54,905 nucleotides of DNA from an uncultured Bacilli bacterium (GTDB lineage: Bacteria; Bacillota_I; Bacilli_A; RF39; UBA660): NCBI GenBank assembly GCA_947629445.1, contig CANRDU010000009.1, forward strand, positions 1 to 54,905, written 5' to 3'. The notes beneath the pieces were generated by a model. It had not been told where the DNA came from. It searched no databases and saw only the letters and a program-made list of their open reading frames with translations. A program made the translations under genes and the position numbers. Below, one piece after another: positions 35,041 through 44,283 of this stretch (position 1 is its first letter; each line of letters starts with the position of its first letter).

Positions 35041-36354
35041 ATGGAGGAAGTTTATCGTTTTATAAAAGAATCTGTTGATAGCCATACCAACTATGTTGTA
35101 GTGGGAGTATCTGGAGGATCAGATTCTATGGCTCTTTTAGATATATTGACGAAAGCACTACCGGAGAATTGTCAAATTATTTGTGCTCATGTTCATCATA
35201 ATTTGCGAAAAGAAAGTGATAGTGAGCAAATTTTTGTGAAAGAGTATTGTTTAGAACATAATATTTTATTTGAAACCATAAAATTAGAGTATGAAAAGAG
35301 TTTTTCAGAAGCCATCGCCCGTGAAAAAAGATATGCTTTTTTTGAAAAAGTATTAAAAAAATATCAATCTAATATTTTGTTTACGGCCCATCATGGGGAT
35401 GACTTAGTGGAGACTATTTTAATGAAAATAACAAGGGGAACTACTTTGAAAGGAAGCGCTGGAATCTGTTTAAAAAGTAGAAGAGAATTCTATACGATAG
35501 TAAGACCACTTCTCTATTTAAATAAAAAAGATATTTTAGATTATGTATCCAAATACCATATCCCTTATGTAGAAGATGCCAGTAACCAAGATTCCAGTTA
35601 TACAAGAAACCGTTATCGAAAAAAGATTTTACCATTTTTAAAGCAAGAAAATCCTTATGTACATCGCCACTTTTTACAGTATAGTGAAGATTTGCAAGAA
35701 ATGCTAGAATGGGTAGAAAAAGAAGTGGAAAAGAGGTATAATAAGACTGTTGTAGATAAGAAGTTAAAATGGCAAGAATATCTCAAATTGGATTCTTTTT
35801 TTAGAATGGAAATTCTAAAAAAATATTTGTTTTCCATCTATGGAGAAGATATTATTTTGTTTAGTAAAAAACATTTGTGTTTGATAGATTCTTTCCTAAA
35901 AAAAGGAAAAGTGAATAGTTCTATCGATTTACCACTACAAAAAATACTTAGGAAAAGTTATCACTATGTAGAAATTGCAAAACAAGAAAATAGACCCACT
36001 TATCATTATCGATTAGAAGATGAAGTGAATTTACCAAATGGTCATACGATTCAAATAGTAGAGGATTCGAATGATACCAGTAATTTTGTTACATATATAG
36101 ATAGCTCAACAGTAGTATTACCTCTTTATGTACGCAATGTCGAGAATGGTGATAAAATGACTATTAAAAATATGGTTGGGCATAAGAAAATTAGCGATAT
36201 TTTTACGAATGAGAAGATTTTAATAGCAGATAGAGTTTCATGGCCAGTAGTGGTGGATAGTACTGGAACAATTATTTGGCTTCCAGGACTAAAAAAAACA
36301 CAATTTGATAGAAAAAAACAAGGAAAGTATGATATAATACTAAAGTACTATTAA
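35041..36354 (+). CDS. tilS: tRNA(Ile)-lysidine synthetase
   Basis: TilS changes C34 of tRNA-Ile(CAU) to lysidine so that it reads AUA. The 437-residue product has the PP-loop VSGGSDSMAL near residue 24, ICAHVHHNLR near 46, TAHHGDDLVETILMK near 118 and a C-terminal TilS_C domain. The high AUA use expected in AT-rich DNA makes it essential. GGTGATTTT precedes the ATG. It is followed by ftsH, as in Bacillus tilS-hpt-ftsH but without hpt. Confidence 0.95.
   Translation: MEEVYRFIKESVDSHTNYVVVGVSGGSDSMALLDILTKALPENCQIICAHVHHNLRKESDSEQIFVKEYCLEHNILFETIKLEYEKSFSEAIAREKRYAFFEKVLKKYQSNILFTAHHGDDLVETILMKITRGTTLKGSAGICLKSRREFYTIVRPLLYLNKKDILDYVSKYHIPYVEDASNQDSSYTRNRYRKKILPFLKQENPYVHRHFLQYSEDLQEMLEWVEKEVEKRYNKTVVDKKLKWQEYLKLDSFFRMEILKKYLFSIYGEDIILFSKKHLCLIDSFLKKGKVNSSIDLPLQKILRKSYHYVEIAKQENRPTYHYRLEDEVNLPNGHTIQIVEDSNDTSNFVTYIDSSTVVLPLYVRNVENGDKMTIKNMVGHKKISDIFTNEKILIADRVSWPVVVDSTGTIIWLPGLKKTQFDRKKQGKYDIILKYY
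36330..36338 (+). promoter_or_regulatory. ftsH promoter inside the end of tilS
   Basis: The -10 TATAAT at 36333-36338 with an upstream TGA (TATGATATAAT) lies in the last tilS codons, 32 bases before the ftsH ATG. It suggests that ftsH has its own start besides read-through. Confidence 0.45.
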
Positions 36355-36369
36355 GGAAGGGAGTTTTTT

Positions 36370-38367
36370 ATGAATAAAAAAACAGTCAAGAAGAATACAT
36401 TATCCTACTTATTTTTATTCATTGTCATTATTGGAGTCATGTACTTTATTAGTGTATTAAACACAAAAGTAAATACACTATCGTACAGTGAATTCATCCA
36501 AGCAATGGAAGATGGACAATTAGAAGAAGTAATAATTACTCCAAGCAATAATGCCGGAGTTTATGAGTTAACAGGAACATTAAAGGATTACAAAGAGAAT
36601 GAATCTTTCTATGTAAGAGCTCCTTTAACGGATTCTACTATTCAAGAAATTTATGCCGGTAGAAATGAATACGACTATGATGTAAGTACTGACAAGGATC
36701 CACAATCTAGCATGTTACTTGCACTTATCGTAAATGTTTTACCACTTGTACTACTTGTTGGAATTGGATTTTATTTCATTACCAAACAAATGGGTAGTGC
36801 GAATAAGTCTATGGATTTTGGCAAGAGTAGAGCTCGTCTTAATGATGATAGAAGAAAAGTTACTTTTGAAGATGTTGCTGGTTTAACAGAGGAAAAAGAA
36901 GAAGTAGCAGAGCTTATTGAATTCTTGAAATCACCTAAGAAATTTCAAAAGATGGGTGCAAGAATTCCAAAAGGTGTATTGTTAGTTGGTCCTCCAGGAA
37001 CTGGTAAAACATTACTTGCTCGTGCCGTAGCAGGAGAAGCAAATGTACCATTCTATTATATTAGTGGTTCTGATTTCGTAGAATTATTTGTCGGAGTGGG
37101 AGCATCTCGTGTAAGAGATATGTTCAAACAGGCAAAGCATAACGCACCATGTTTAATTTTTATCGATGAGATTGATGCCGTAGGTCGTCAAAGAGGTGCA
37201 GGATTAGGGGGAGGTCATGATGAACGTGAACAGACCTTAAACCAATTACTTACGGAAATGGATGGATTTGGTGAGAATGAAGGAATTATCGTTATTGCTG
37301 CTACTAACCGTCCAGATGTATTGGACCCTGCTTTATTGCGTCCAGGACGTTTTGACCGCCAAGTTACGGTAAATTTACCAGATGTAAAAGGTCGTGAAGA
37401 AATTCTTAGAGTACATGCGAAAGGCAAGACTTTTGCTAAAGGTGTAAAACTGGAAAATATTGCTAAGCGAACGGTTGGATTTAGTGGAGCTGATTTAGAG
37501 AATTTATTAAATGAAGCAGCTTTATTAACAGTAAGAAGAAATAAAGATGCTATTACAATGGCTGAAATTGATGAAGCACATGATCGTGTATTAATGGGAC
37601 CTGCTAAGGTTACGAAAAAATATACAGACAAAGAAAAGAAAATTGTTGCTTATCATGAGGCTGGACACGCCGTTGTTGGAATCAAATTAGAAGGTGCTAA
37701 CGAGGTTCAAAAAATTACGATTATTCCTAGAGGAACTGCTGGTGGATACAACTTGATGTTACCAAAAGAGGAAACATTCTTAGAAACGAAAAATGAGTTA
37801 TTAGAAACCATTAGTGGATTATTAGGAGGTCGTGTTGCTGAAGAAATCGTCTTCCATGAGGTAACAACAGGTGCCCATAACGATTTTGAAAAAGCAACTA
37901 AAATTGCTCGTGCCATGGTTACAGAATATGGTATGAGTGATTTAGGTCCTGTTCAGTTTGAACAAAGAGAATCTAGTGTATTTTTGGGAAGAGATTATAA
38001 TAAGAGTAGAAATTTCTCAAGCCAAGTTGCCTTTGAAATTGATCAAGAACAAAGAAAAATTATCAATGAATGTTATGAAAAAACAAAAAAAATCATCGCT
38101 GAAAACCGTGATTTACTAGATTTAATTGCGAATACTTTGTTAGAATATGAAACGATTACAAAGGAACAAATTGAGTATTTAGTAGAACATGGATGTATGC
38201 CTGATGATGATACAGAAGTAGATAAAAGTGATTTTAAAGAGGCATCTTTGGATGATTTAACAACAGAAGAATTGAGAGAACTTGCCAAAGATAAAAAAAT
38301 TAAAGGTTATGCAAAGATGGAACGAGAAGAATTACTAGAAGTGTTAAAACAAGAAGAAGAGGATTAA
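36370..38367 (+). CDS. ftsH: ATP-dependent zinc metalloprotease FtsH with extra C-terminal domain
   Basis: FtsH degrades membrane and regulatory proteins. The 665-residue product has two membrane helices (about 13-31 and 114-136), an AAA+ module (Walker A GPPGTGKT near 210, Walker B IFIDEID near 266, SRH region RPGRFDRQ near 330) and the zinc protease motif HEAGH near 427. After the normal end of the protease domain, the last 40 residues contain [20 protein letters not shown], a Rho_N/SAP-like helical module that I do not expect in FtsH. GGAAGGGAG precedes the ATG. Confidence 0.96.
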   Translation: MNKKTVKKNTLSYLFLFIVIIGVMYFISVLNTKVNTLSYSEFIQAMEDGQLEEVIITPSNNAGVYELTGTLKDYKENESFYVRAPLTDSTIQEIYAGRNEYDYDVSTDKDPQSSMLLALIVNVLPLVLLVGIGFYFITKQMGSANKSMDFGKSRARLNDDRRKVTFEDVAGLTEEKEEVAELIEFLKSPKKFQKMGARIPKGVLLVGPPGTGKTLLARAVAGEANVPFYYISGSDFVELFVGVGASRVRDMFKQAKHNAPCLIFIDEIDAVGRQRGAGLGGGHDEREQTLNQLLTEMDGFGENEGIIVIAATNRPDVLDPALLRPGRFDRQVTVNLPDVKGREEILRVHAKGKTFAKGVKLENIAKRTVGFSGADLENLLNEAALLTVRRNKDAITMAEIDEAHDRVLMGPAKVTKKYTDKEKKIVAYHEAGHAVVGIKLEGANEVQKITIIPRGTAGGYNLMLPKEETFLETKNELLETISGLLGGRVAEEIVFHEVTTGAHNDFEKATKIARAMVTEYGMSDLGPVQFEQRESSVFLGRDYNKSRNFSSQVAFEIDQEQRKIINECYEKTKKIIAENRDLLDLIANTLLEYETITKEQIEYLVEHGCMPDDDTEVDKSDFKEASLDDLTTEELRELAKDKKIKGYAKMEREELLEVLKQEEED

Positions 38368-38380
38368 CCTCTTCTTTTTT
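38354..38380 (+). terminator. Terminator of tilS-ftsH
   Basis: A 9-bp stem (38354-38362 with 38368-38376) spans the ftsH stop codon and is followed by a T run. Confidence 0.8.
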
Positions 38381-38436
38381 GGTCACTTGTCTTATTTTTC
38401 TTTTAATAGTATAATTGTAACGATGAGAGTGATTCT

Positions 38437-40131
38437 ATGAAAAAAGATAATTTCCTTAGAGGAGCCTTTATAGCGACTTTATGTATCATATTGACAAAGA
38501 TATTAGGGGTGCTTTATGTAATTCCTTTTTATGCGATTATTGGCTCTAAAGGAAGTGTTATTTATGGTGCCGCTTACAATATTTACGCAATATTTCTAAA
38601 TTTATCTACGATTGGACTTCCCCTTGCTATCAGTAAGATGGTTAGTGAATATAATACGTTAGGGTACGAATATACGAAAAAAAGAGCTTATAAATTAGCC
38701 GGTAGAATTATGATTATATCTTCTATTATAACCACTATTTTACTATTAATATTCGCTCCTGTTTTGGCAAAATATATTATCAATTTTAATGATTACAGTG
38801 CAATCGCACCGGCCTTTGGAGCAGATTTAATCGCATTAGGAAATGCGAGAGATGGCGCTTATTTAATACGTGAGATTGCCTTTGTTATTCGTATTTCGGC
38901 ATCGGCTATTTTCTTTGTTACGTTAATTAGTATGATTCGTGGATATTTACAAGGAATGAGATATATTCAAGCATCTTCCATTTCTCAAGTGATTGAACAA
39001 TTTGTAAGAGTATTAGTGATTTTAATTGGGTCATATTTATGTATGAATGTATTGAAAACATCCTTAGGAATTGTGGTCGGAGTTGCTGTTTTTGGTGCAA
39101 CAGCGGGAGCAATATCCACTTACTTTTATTTACGAAAAAAGAAGAAAGACTTAAAAGAAGCGTACGTTCCCATGAAAGAGGAAGAAAAAGATTTTACAAC
39201 AAAATATTTATTAAAGAAAATTGTTCGTTATACAATTCCTCTTATTATTATGGAATTAATTAGTACGTCTTTCCAATTAGTAGATATGTTTACGGTAGTT
39301 ACCACTCTTACAAATACGGCGCATTATACATTAAATGATGCTTCTGTCATTATGAATATTGTAACGACTCTAGGGACGAAGTTAAATGTTATTGTTATGG
39401 CGATTGCAAGTGGTATGGTAGTTAGTTTACTTCCAAGTTTAACAAGTGATTATGTTAAAGGAGATATGATGGAAGTTAAACATAAAATCAATAAAGGATT
39501 ACAAATAATTTTATATATAACGATTCCAATGTCAGTGGGATTATCTTTACTTGCAGATCCTGTTTGGACTATCTTTTATGGAAAGTCTTTCTATGGACCT
39601 AAAATTTTTATGGTAAGTATTTTTGTAGCTGTCTTTGGTAGTATCTTTACCAATGTAATTGTAACACTACAATCCCTTAGTCGCTATAAAGCGATGTATA
39701 TTGGGTTATTTTCAGGGTTTTTATTTAATGTTATTATGAATATTCCTTTTATGATTTTATTCTACCATATAGGACTTCCTATCTATTATGGAAATTTGGT
39801 CGCAACGATGATAGGTTATGCGATTACCATTTCCGTTTGTCTAATCGATTTAAAGAGATTTTTAGGCATTTCTTATAAAGATACTATCAAGCATTTTCTT
39901 TATATTTTATTCGCATGTCTCTGTATGACTATTGTTATTTTAGGTTTAGGAAAAGTTATTCCATTATCTGGATATTCTAGAGGCATGTCTATTGTGATTA
40001 CGGTATTTTATGCCCTTATTGGAATGATTATTTATTTTGGTATTACTTATAAGACGAAGACTTTTGAAACCGCTATTGGAAAAGAAGCTATTAACGATAT
40101 TTTAAGAAGAAAAAGAAATAAGGAGGAATAA
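38437..40131 (+). CDS. MOP-superfamily lipid flippase (MurJ/YtgP/SpoVB-like)
   Basis: The 564-residue protein has about 14 hydrophobic segments and the start FLRGAFIATLCIILTKILGV, typical of the polysaccharide-biosynthesis/MurJ flippase group (YtgP, YabM, SpoVB, YkvU in Bacillus). MurJ-type members flip lipid II for peptidoglycan. Conserved features include GLPLAISKMVSEY near residue 65 and a polar loop with RKKKKD between helices 6 and 7. Which of the four Bacillus paralogues it matches best is unclear. rpiB follows one base after its stop. Confidence 0.88.
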   Translation: MKKDNFLRGAFIATLCIILTKILGVLYVIPFYAIIGSKGSVIYGAAYNIYAIFLNLSTIGLPLAISKMVSEYNTLGYEYTKKRAYKLAGRIMIISSIITTILLLIFAPVLAKYIINFNDYSAIAPAFGADLIALGNARDGAYLIREIAFVIRISASAIFFVTLISMIRGYLQGMRYIQASSISQVIEQFVRVLVILIGSYLCMNVLKTSLGIVVGVAVFGATAGAISTYFYLRKKKKDLKEAYVPMKEEEKDFTTKYLLKKIVRYTIPLIIMELISTSFQLVDMFTVVTTLTNTAHYTLNDASVIMNIVTTLGTKLNVIVMAIASGMVVSLLPSLTSDYVKGDMMEVKHKINKGLQIILYITIPMSVGLSLLADPVWTIFYGKSFYGPKIFMVSIFVAVFGSIFTNVIVTLQSLSRYKAMYIGLFSGFLFNVIMNIPFMILFYHIGLPIYYGNLVATMIGYAITISVCLIDLKRFLGISYKDTIKHFLYILFACLCMTIVILGLGKVIPLSGYSRGMSIVITVFYALIGMIIYFGITYKTKTFETAIGKEAINDILRRKRNKEE

Positions 40132-40132
40132 T

Positions 40133-40570
40133 ATGAAAATAGGAATTGCAACAGATCATCGTGGCGTTTCTCTTAAACAAGAATTGACAAAATATTTGGA
40201 AAGTATAGGTTATAATGTAGTTAATTATGGAACAGACTCTGAAGCATCGGTAGATTATCCGTTATATGCTTTTAAAGTAGGAGAGGCTGTTGTTCGTAAG
40301 GATGTAGATTTTGGCGTATTAATTTGTGGAAGCGGAATTGGTATGAGTATTGCTTGTAACAAAGTAAAGGGAGTTCGGTGTGCGAAAGTAAATGATACTT
40401 GGGAAGCCGAAGTAACGAGAATGGATAATGATGCGAATGTAATCGCACTAGGTTCAAGGACACCAGTTGAAGAATTAAAAAAAATTTTAAAAGTTTTCTT
40501 AGAAACTCCAGCATCAAATGAAGAGCGACACGTCAGAAGAAGACATCAGGTGGATGAATATCATGCTTAA
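40133..40570 (+). CDS. rpiB: Ribose-5-phosphate isomerase B
   Basis: RpiB interconverts ribose-5-phosphate and ribulose-5-phosphate. The 145-residue product has ATDHRGVSLK near residue 6, a YPLYA segment near 43, GVLICGSGIGMSIACNK near 61 (catalytic Cys region) and ERHVRRRHQVDEY at its end. AGGAGG precedes the ATG. It is translationally linked to the flippase before it and overlaps the DUF1146 gene after it by eight bases. Confidence 0.94.
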   Translation: MKIGIATDHRGVSLKQELTKYLESIGYNVVNYGTDSEASVDYPLYAFKVGEAVVRKDVDFGVLICGSGIGMSIACNKVKGVRCAKVNDTWEAEVTRMDNDANVIALGSRTPVEELKKILKVFLETPASNEERHVRRRHQVDEYHA

Positions 40571-40757
40571 AATAGCGCTTTATATTGTCACTCTTCCTAT
40601 TTCCATTTGGGCACTAGAATCTCTTCACTTTGAAGTATTATTTAAAAAGGGAAGAGTGTTACAAATGAAAATTTTATATGTTATGGTTAGTTTCGCACTT
40701 TCCTATTTAGTTACCAATTTTTTATATGATTTTGCGTATTTTTCACAGTTACGATAG
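40563..40757 (+). CDS. DUF1146 (YwzB-like) small membrane protein
   Basis: The 64-residue protein has two membrane helices and the pattern ALESLHFEVLFKKG, then LSYLVTNFLYDF, which resembles DUF1146/YwzB. The function of this family is not known. I choose the ATG at 40563 because AGGTGG (40547-40552) is then well spaced; an ATG at 40554 is the alternative. In Bacillus ywzB lies upstream of murAA-spoIID, so its position before spoIID here supports the call. Confidence 0.72.
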   Translation: MLKIALYIVTLPISIWALESLHFEVLFKKGRVLQMKILYVMVSFALSYLVTNFLYDFAYFSQLR

Positions 40758-40777
40758 TAGTATTAAAGGAGGAATCC

Positions 40778-41695
40778 ATGAAAAAAATACTACTTTTTTC
40801 TTTTCTTTTATTCATTATTCCTACCTTAATTATCTTTTATTTTTTTCGAACACAAGAGAATGTTTTTCATTTTTCTTCCCATACTACGGTAAGAATATTG
40901 CGTACTGAAACCGGAAAAATTGATGTTATTCCATTAGAAGAGTATGTGGTTGGAGTAGTAGCGGGAGAAATGCCTGTGAGCTTTCATAAAGAGGCTCTAA
41001 AAGCACAGGCAGTAGCATCTAGAACTTATGTCATGTATCAAATTTCTAAAAATCAAAATAAGGATTATGATGTTGTAGATACTGTTTTAAATCAAGTATA
41101 CTTAGATTCGGATACTTTGAAAGATCGTTGGAAAGAAAAATATGATGAATACTATCAAAAAATAATAGATTCGGTTTTAGAAACAGCATATGAATATATT
41201 GTATATGATGATAAAATCATTCAAGCCCTTTTCTTTTCTACTAGTACGGGCTATACAGAGAATAGTGAAGAAGTATTTTCTTCTAAACTTCCTTATTTAA
41301 GAAGTGTAAAAAGTACTTGGGATTCTATTTCACCAGCTTTTGAAGAAGTAGAAACGGTATCAAAAACTGATTTTTTGCAAAAATTGGGTTTACCTTTTAC
41401 CGATACGATTTCTATAAAAATATTAGAAAAAACAAGTGCAGGAAGAGTAAATTCAATTGAAATTAATGATAAAAAATATACCGGTTCCGAAATTGTTGCG
41501 CTTTTTAATTTAAAATCGCGATGTTTCACTATTACTGTCGGAAGTGATAGTATCACGTTAAAGACGAAAGGTTATGGTCATGGTGTTGGAATGAGCCAGT
41601 ATGGAGCAGAAGGGATGGCGCAAGAGGGATATAGTTATTCAGATATTATAAAATACTATTATACGGGCGTAGATATAAAAAAAATAAAAACTTAG
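40778..41695 (+). CDS. spoIID: Stage II sporulation protein D, lytic transglycosylase
   Basis: SpoIID cuts peptidoglycan glycan strands while the mother cell engulfs the forespore. The 305-residue product has one N-terminal membrane helix (residues 3-23) and the SpoIID domain with EEYVVGVVAGEMP near residue 55 (the family's catalytic Glu), ALKAQAVASRTYV, FFSTSTGYTENSEEVF near 150 and the C-terminal GYGHGVGMSQYGAEGMA near 268. AAAGGAGG precedes the ATG. It begins the run spoIID-spoIIQ-spoIIID-mbl found in Bacillus. murAA, which precedes spoIID there, is absent. Its partners SpoIIM and SpoIIP are outside the window. Confidence 0.94.
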   Translation: MKKILLFSFLLFIIPTLIIFYFFRTQENVFHFSSHTTVRILRTETGKIDVIPLEEYVVGVVAGEMPVSFHKEALKAQAVASRTYVMYQISKNQNKDYDVVDTVLNQVYLDSDTLKDRWKEKYDEYYQKIIDSVLETAYEYIVYDDKIIQALFFSTSTGYTENSEEVFSSKLPYLRSVKSTWDSISPAFEEVETVSKTDFLQKLGLPFTDTISIKILEKTSAGRVNSIEINDKKYTGSEIVALFNLKSRCFTITVGSDSITLKTKGYGHGVGMSQYGAEGMAQEGYSYSDIIKYYYTGVDIKKIKT

Positions 41696-41741
41696 TATAA
41701 AAAGAAAAAAATTGTTCACACTTTTAATAGAGGTGAGAAAA

Positions 41742-42362
41742 ATGCGAAAATATTTAACAAAGCCTGTTGTTTATACCCTTTATGGAATAGCTGTTTTTTT
41801 ATTGGTAGCTGGTTTGTTTGTTATGGGAAGGACTAATGGAAAAGATCAAAAATTATCAGATCCAAGCCATGTCTATCATCTTCTAGATGATTTTGAATTA
41901 CCAGTAGTTAGTGAACAATCCGTAGAAATAGGTAGACCTTATACGGATGAGAATGTAACGATTGCAAAACAATATTATGATTATCGTGGTTCAGAAGAAG
42001 AACAACAAAAATCTATTATTTATTATGAAGATACTTACATTCAAAATACAGGAGTGAGCTATTCTTCAGGGGGAGAAGTATTTGACGCTGTAGCTATTTT
42101 AGATGGAGAGGTAGTAGACGTCAAAGAAGACACTTTACTTGGCAATATCGTTACAATTAAACATACAGCGAATATTACATCTGTATATCAAAGCATTTCT
42201 GATATTCAAGTAAAGAAAGGTGATACCGTACAAAAAGGTATGGTAATCGGAAAATCAGGCGTTTCTAATATTAGCCAGGATTTGGGAAACCATTTATACT
42301 TTGAATTAATTATAGATAATATTTCTGTAAATCCAGAAGAGTATTATAATAAAACATTATAA
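41742..42362 (+). CDS. spoIIQ: SpoIIQ-like degenerate LytM/M23 protein
   Basis: SpoIIQ forms, with SpoIIIAH, the channel between mother cell and forespore. The 206-residue product has one membrane helix (about 10-31), a variable region, and a LytM domain (DAVAILDGEVVDVKED, LGNIVTIKH, VQKGMVIGKSG, NHLYFELI). The first metal-binding HxxxD motif is missing and the last HxH reads HLY, so no endopeptidase activity is expected, as in Bacillus SpoIIQ. I choose the ATG at 41742, preceded by GAGGTGAG. Position between spoIID and spoIIID supports the call over a generic M23 protein. Confidence 0.86.
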   Translation: MRKYLTKPVVYTLYGIAVFLLVAGLFVMGRTNGKDQKLSDPSHVYHLLDDFELPVVSEQSVEIGRPYTDENVTIAKQYYDYRGSEEEQQKSIIYYEDTYIQNTGVSYSSGGEVFDAVAILDGEVVDVKEDTLLGNIVTIKHTANITSVYQSISDIQVKKGDTVQKGMVIGKSGVSNISQDLGNHLYFELIIDNISVNPEEYYNKTL

Positions 42363-42376
42363 TACTCTTTCTTTTT
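42337..42376 (+). terminator. Terminator of spoIID-spoIIQ
   Basis: A perfect 13-bp stem (42337-42349 with 42357-42369) around the spoIIQ stop codon is followed by a T-rich stretch. Confidence 0.8.
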
Positions 42377-42402
42377 ACATATATTGATATTAGAGGTGTT
42401 CT

Positions 42403-42666
42403 ATGAATTCTAAGATTAATAAAAGAGTACTAGAAGAAGCCCAATATATGTTAAAAACCAAGGATACTATTCGTGCTATTTCTAAAAAGTTTTCGGTATC
42501 GAAAAGTACTGTCCATAAAGATCTACAAGAAAGATTACCAGAAATTAACTCCAAACTTTATAGAGAAGTTGCAGATATTTTGCAATACCATATGAACATA
42601 CGACATATTCGTGGTGGAGAGTCTACTAAGAGAAAATATGAAAAATGTGATACAAAACAAGTCTAA
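42403..42666 (+). CDS. spoIIID: Stage III sporulation protein D, transcription factor
   Basis: SpoIIID is the mother-cell regulator that modulates sigma-E genes and helps switch to sigma K. The 87-residue product matches it along most of its length, with a helix-turn-helix at TIRAISKKFSVSKSTVHKDL (residues 22-41) and a basic C-terminal part (RHIRGGESTKRKYE). GAGGTG precedes the ATG. It is followed by an mreB-type gene as in Bacillus spoIIID-mbl. CATATATT (42378-42385) upstream resembles a sigma-E -10, with no clear -35. Confidence 0.95.
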   Translation: MNSKINKRVLEEAQYMLKTKDTIRAISKKFSVSKSTVHKDLQERLPEINSKLYREVADILQYHMNIRHIRGGESTKRKYEKCDTKQV

Positions 42667-42672
42667 TTATGA

Positions 42673-42678
42673 TATAAT
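42673..42678 (+). promoter_or_regulatory. -10 element of the mreB-type gene
   Basis: TGA-TATAAT (42670-42678) lies 24 bases before the start; GGTGATTTT follows next to the ATG. It suggests that this gene is transcribed by the housekeeping sigma factor apart from spoIIID. Confidence 0.55.
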
Positions 42679-42701
42679 AGAAAGCACTTGTAGGTGATTT
42701 T

Positions 42702-43676
42702 ATGATGCGACAAAGAATAGGGATAGATTTAGGCAGTTCTAATATTTCTATATATAATGCTCAAAATAGGATGTTTGTAAGTGAACCTAGTGTAGTCGCA
42801 TTTGATAAAGAAGCAAATCGTATTGTTGCATATGGATTGGATGCTAAAAATATGTATGGTAAAACTTCTTCTAATATAGAACTCATTTACCCTATTCAAA
42901 AAGGGGTTATCGCAGATTTTGAATCAACGGATCAATTACTCAATTTTCTTTTAAAGAAAGCTAAAATTAGAATAAGTTTTTTAAAACCAAAATTGATAAT
43001 GAATATTCCTTTAAATGTAACCTCTGTAGAGGAAAGAGCTTTTCAGGAGGTAGCGGAAAGAATGGGATCTAGGGAAGTAGAATTTGTCAGTAGTATTAAA
43101 ACATCTGCTTTAGGAGCTGGATTAGATTTACGAAAAAATATTGCTTATATGGTAGTAAATATTGGAGGCGGAAGAGGAGATGTTGCCATACTATCGAAAG
43201 GGGAAATTATTAAGCAAACCTCCTTCTTTAATGCTGGTAATACTTTAGATCAAAGGATAGCTACATTCTTGAAAAATCGTTATCACTTATCCATCGGATT
43301 ATCTACTGCTGAAAAAGTAAAACAAATGGGAACTTGCTTTTTCGGAGAAGGGAAGGAACTCGAAGTAAGTGGAAAAGATTTAACGACGAATTTACCACAC
43401 ACTATTACAGTAGATTCGAATGATATTAAAGAGGCTATTCAGGCGGATATTTATGAATGGATAGATATTATCAAGGAACTGCTTTTAGATGTTGATTCTG
43501 AAATTGCTGCAGATATCGCCCAATATGGCATTACGATAACAGGCGGTTCAGCCCTCTTGGACGGTTTAGGTGAGTTGATAGGTAGAGAATTAGATATACC
43601 TATTCATATTTCACAAGATAGTTATCGCACGACGATTGATGGCATCAGTATATGGATGGATAGTCATTATAAATAA
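42702..43676 (+). CDS. Divergent MreB/Mbl-type actin homologue lacking catalytic residues
   Basis: MreB-type actins organise wall synthesis. The 324-residue product has the actin fold with phosphate-1 loop IGIDLGSSNISIY (usual IGIDLGTANT), EPSVVAFD near residue 30, and ITGGSALLDGLGE near 280 (adenosine motif). Two key sites differ. The usual EEPMAAAIGAGL reads SSIKTSALGAGL, losing the catalytic Glu. The phosphate-2 GGGTTEVAV reads GGGRGDVAI, losing the catalytic Thr. It probably binds nucleotide without turning it over. It lies in the position of mbl behind spoIIID. A second, normal MreB may exist elsewhere. Confidence 0.85.
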   Translation: MMRQRIGIDLGSSNISIYNAQNRMFVSEPSVVAFDKEANRIVAYGLDAKNMYGKTSSNIELIYPIQKGVIADFESTDQLLNFLLKKAKIRISFLKPKLIMNIPLNVTSVEERAFQEVAERMGSREVEFVSSIKTSALGAGLDLRKNIAYMVVNIGGGRGDVAILSKGEIIKQTSFFNAGNTLDQRIATFLKNRYHLSIGLSTAEKVKQMGTCFFGEGKELEVSGKDLTTNLPHTITVDSNDIKEAIQADIYEWIDIIKELLLDVDSEIAADIAQYGITITGGSALLDGLGELIGRELDIPIHISQDSYRTTIDGISIWMDSHYK

Positions 43677-43686
43677 TACACAAGTA

Positions 43687-43695
43687 TGTGCATAA
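43687..43695 (-). other. Isolated DnaA-box sequence
   Basis: TGTGCATAA (TTATGCACA on the minus strand) lies between the mreB-type gene and the shared terminator, outside any gene. It is identical to the exact origin boxes. Confidence 0.4.
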
Positions 43696-43725
43696 AAAAA
43701 TTTGGATTATCTGTCCAAATTTTTT
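43695..43725. terminator. Shared terminator of mreB-type gene and cotJ operon
   Basis: A 12-bp stem (43695-43706 with 43714-43725) with a 7-base loop lies between the convergent genes and touches the cotJC stop. Both arms end in A/T runs, so it can work both ways. Confidence 0.75.
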
Positions 43726-44282
43726 TTACCATATTTTTGTTCATAATATTCTTTTAATTCCTTAAATCTAGTAAAATGAACAACTTCCCTTTGACGTAAA
43801 AATGATAATGGTCCTAATAAGTCAGGATCGTTTGTAACATTCATTAAATTTTCATAGGTTACTCTAGCTCTTTGTTCAGCTGCCATATCACTTTCGAGAT
43901 CTGCTAAGAAATCTCCTGTTGCTTCAATATAGGCAGATGTAAAAGGAACACCATTGACATCTACTGGAAAAAGAGCATGGTCATATTCTACATAATGTTC
44001 GGTAAGACCAGCATCTTCTAATTCCTCTAAAGATGCGCCTTGCATAAGTTGATCTACCATAGCAGCAATCATTTCTACGTGATTCATCTCTTCTGTACCA
44101 ATATCAGTAAGAAGTGCTTTTCCTCTTTCATCAGGCATTGTAAAACGCTGATTTAAATAACGCATAGCAGCTGCCCATTCTCCATTAGGTCCACCATATT
44201 GCGTCAATAATAATTTTGCCATTTTTAAATCTTTTTTCTGTACATTCACAGGATATTCTAATTTTTTTACATATTTAAACAT
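43707..44282 (-). CDS. cotJC: CotJC spore coat protein, manganese-catalase family
   Basis: CotJC is a spore coat component of the di-manganese catalase family. The 191-residue ferritin-like protein has helix motifs carrying metal ligands: TDIGTEEMNHVEMIAAMVD near residue 60 (E and E-x2-H), AEQRARVTYENL near 140, and REVVHFTRFKELK near 168. It starts one base after the cotJA-cotJB fusion gene. In Bacillus cotJABC is transcribed in the mother cell. Whether this member degrades peroxide is not shown, but the ligands are present. Confidence 0.93.
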   Translation of the reverse strand: MFKYVKKLEYPVNVQKKDLKMAKLLLTQYGGPNGEWAAAMRYLNQRFTMPDERGKALLTDIGTEEMNHVEMIAAMVDQLMQGASLEELEDAGLTEHYVEYDHALFPVDVNGVPFTSAYIEATGDFLADLESDMAAEQRARVTYENLMNVTNDPDLLGPLSFLRQREVVHFTRFKELKEYYEQKYGKKNLDR

Positions 44283-44283
44283 A

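Noticed and set aside
40272..40517. 81-codon antisense frame inside rpiB
   Set aside because: It mirrors a well-conserved gene and has no start signals.
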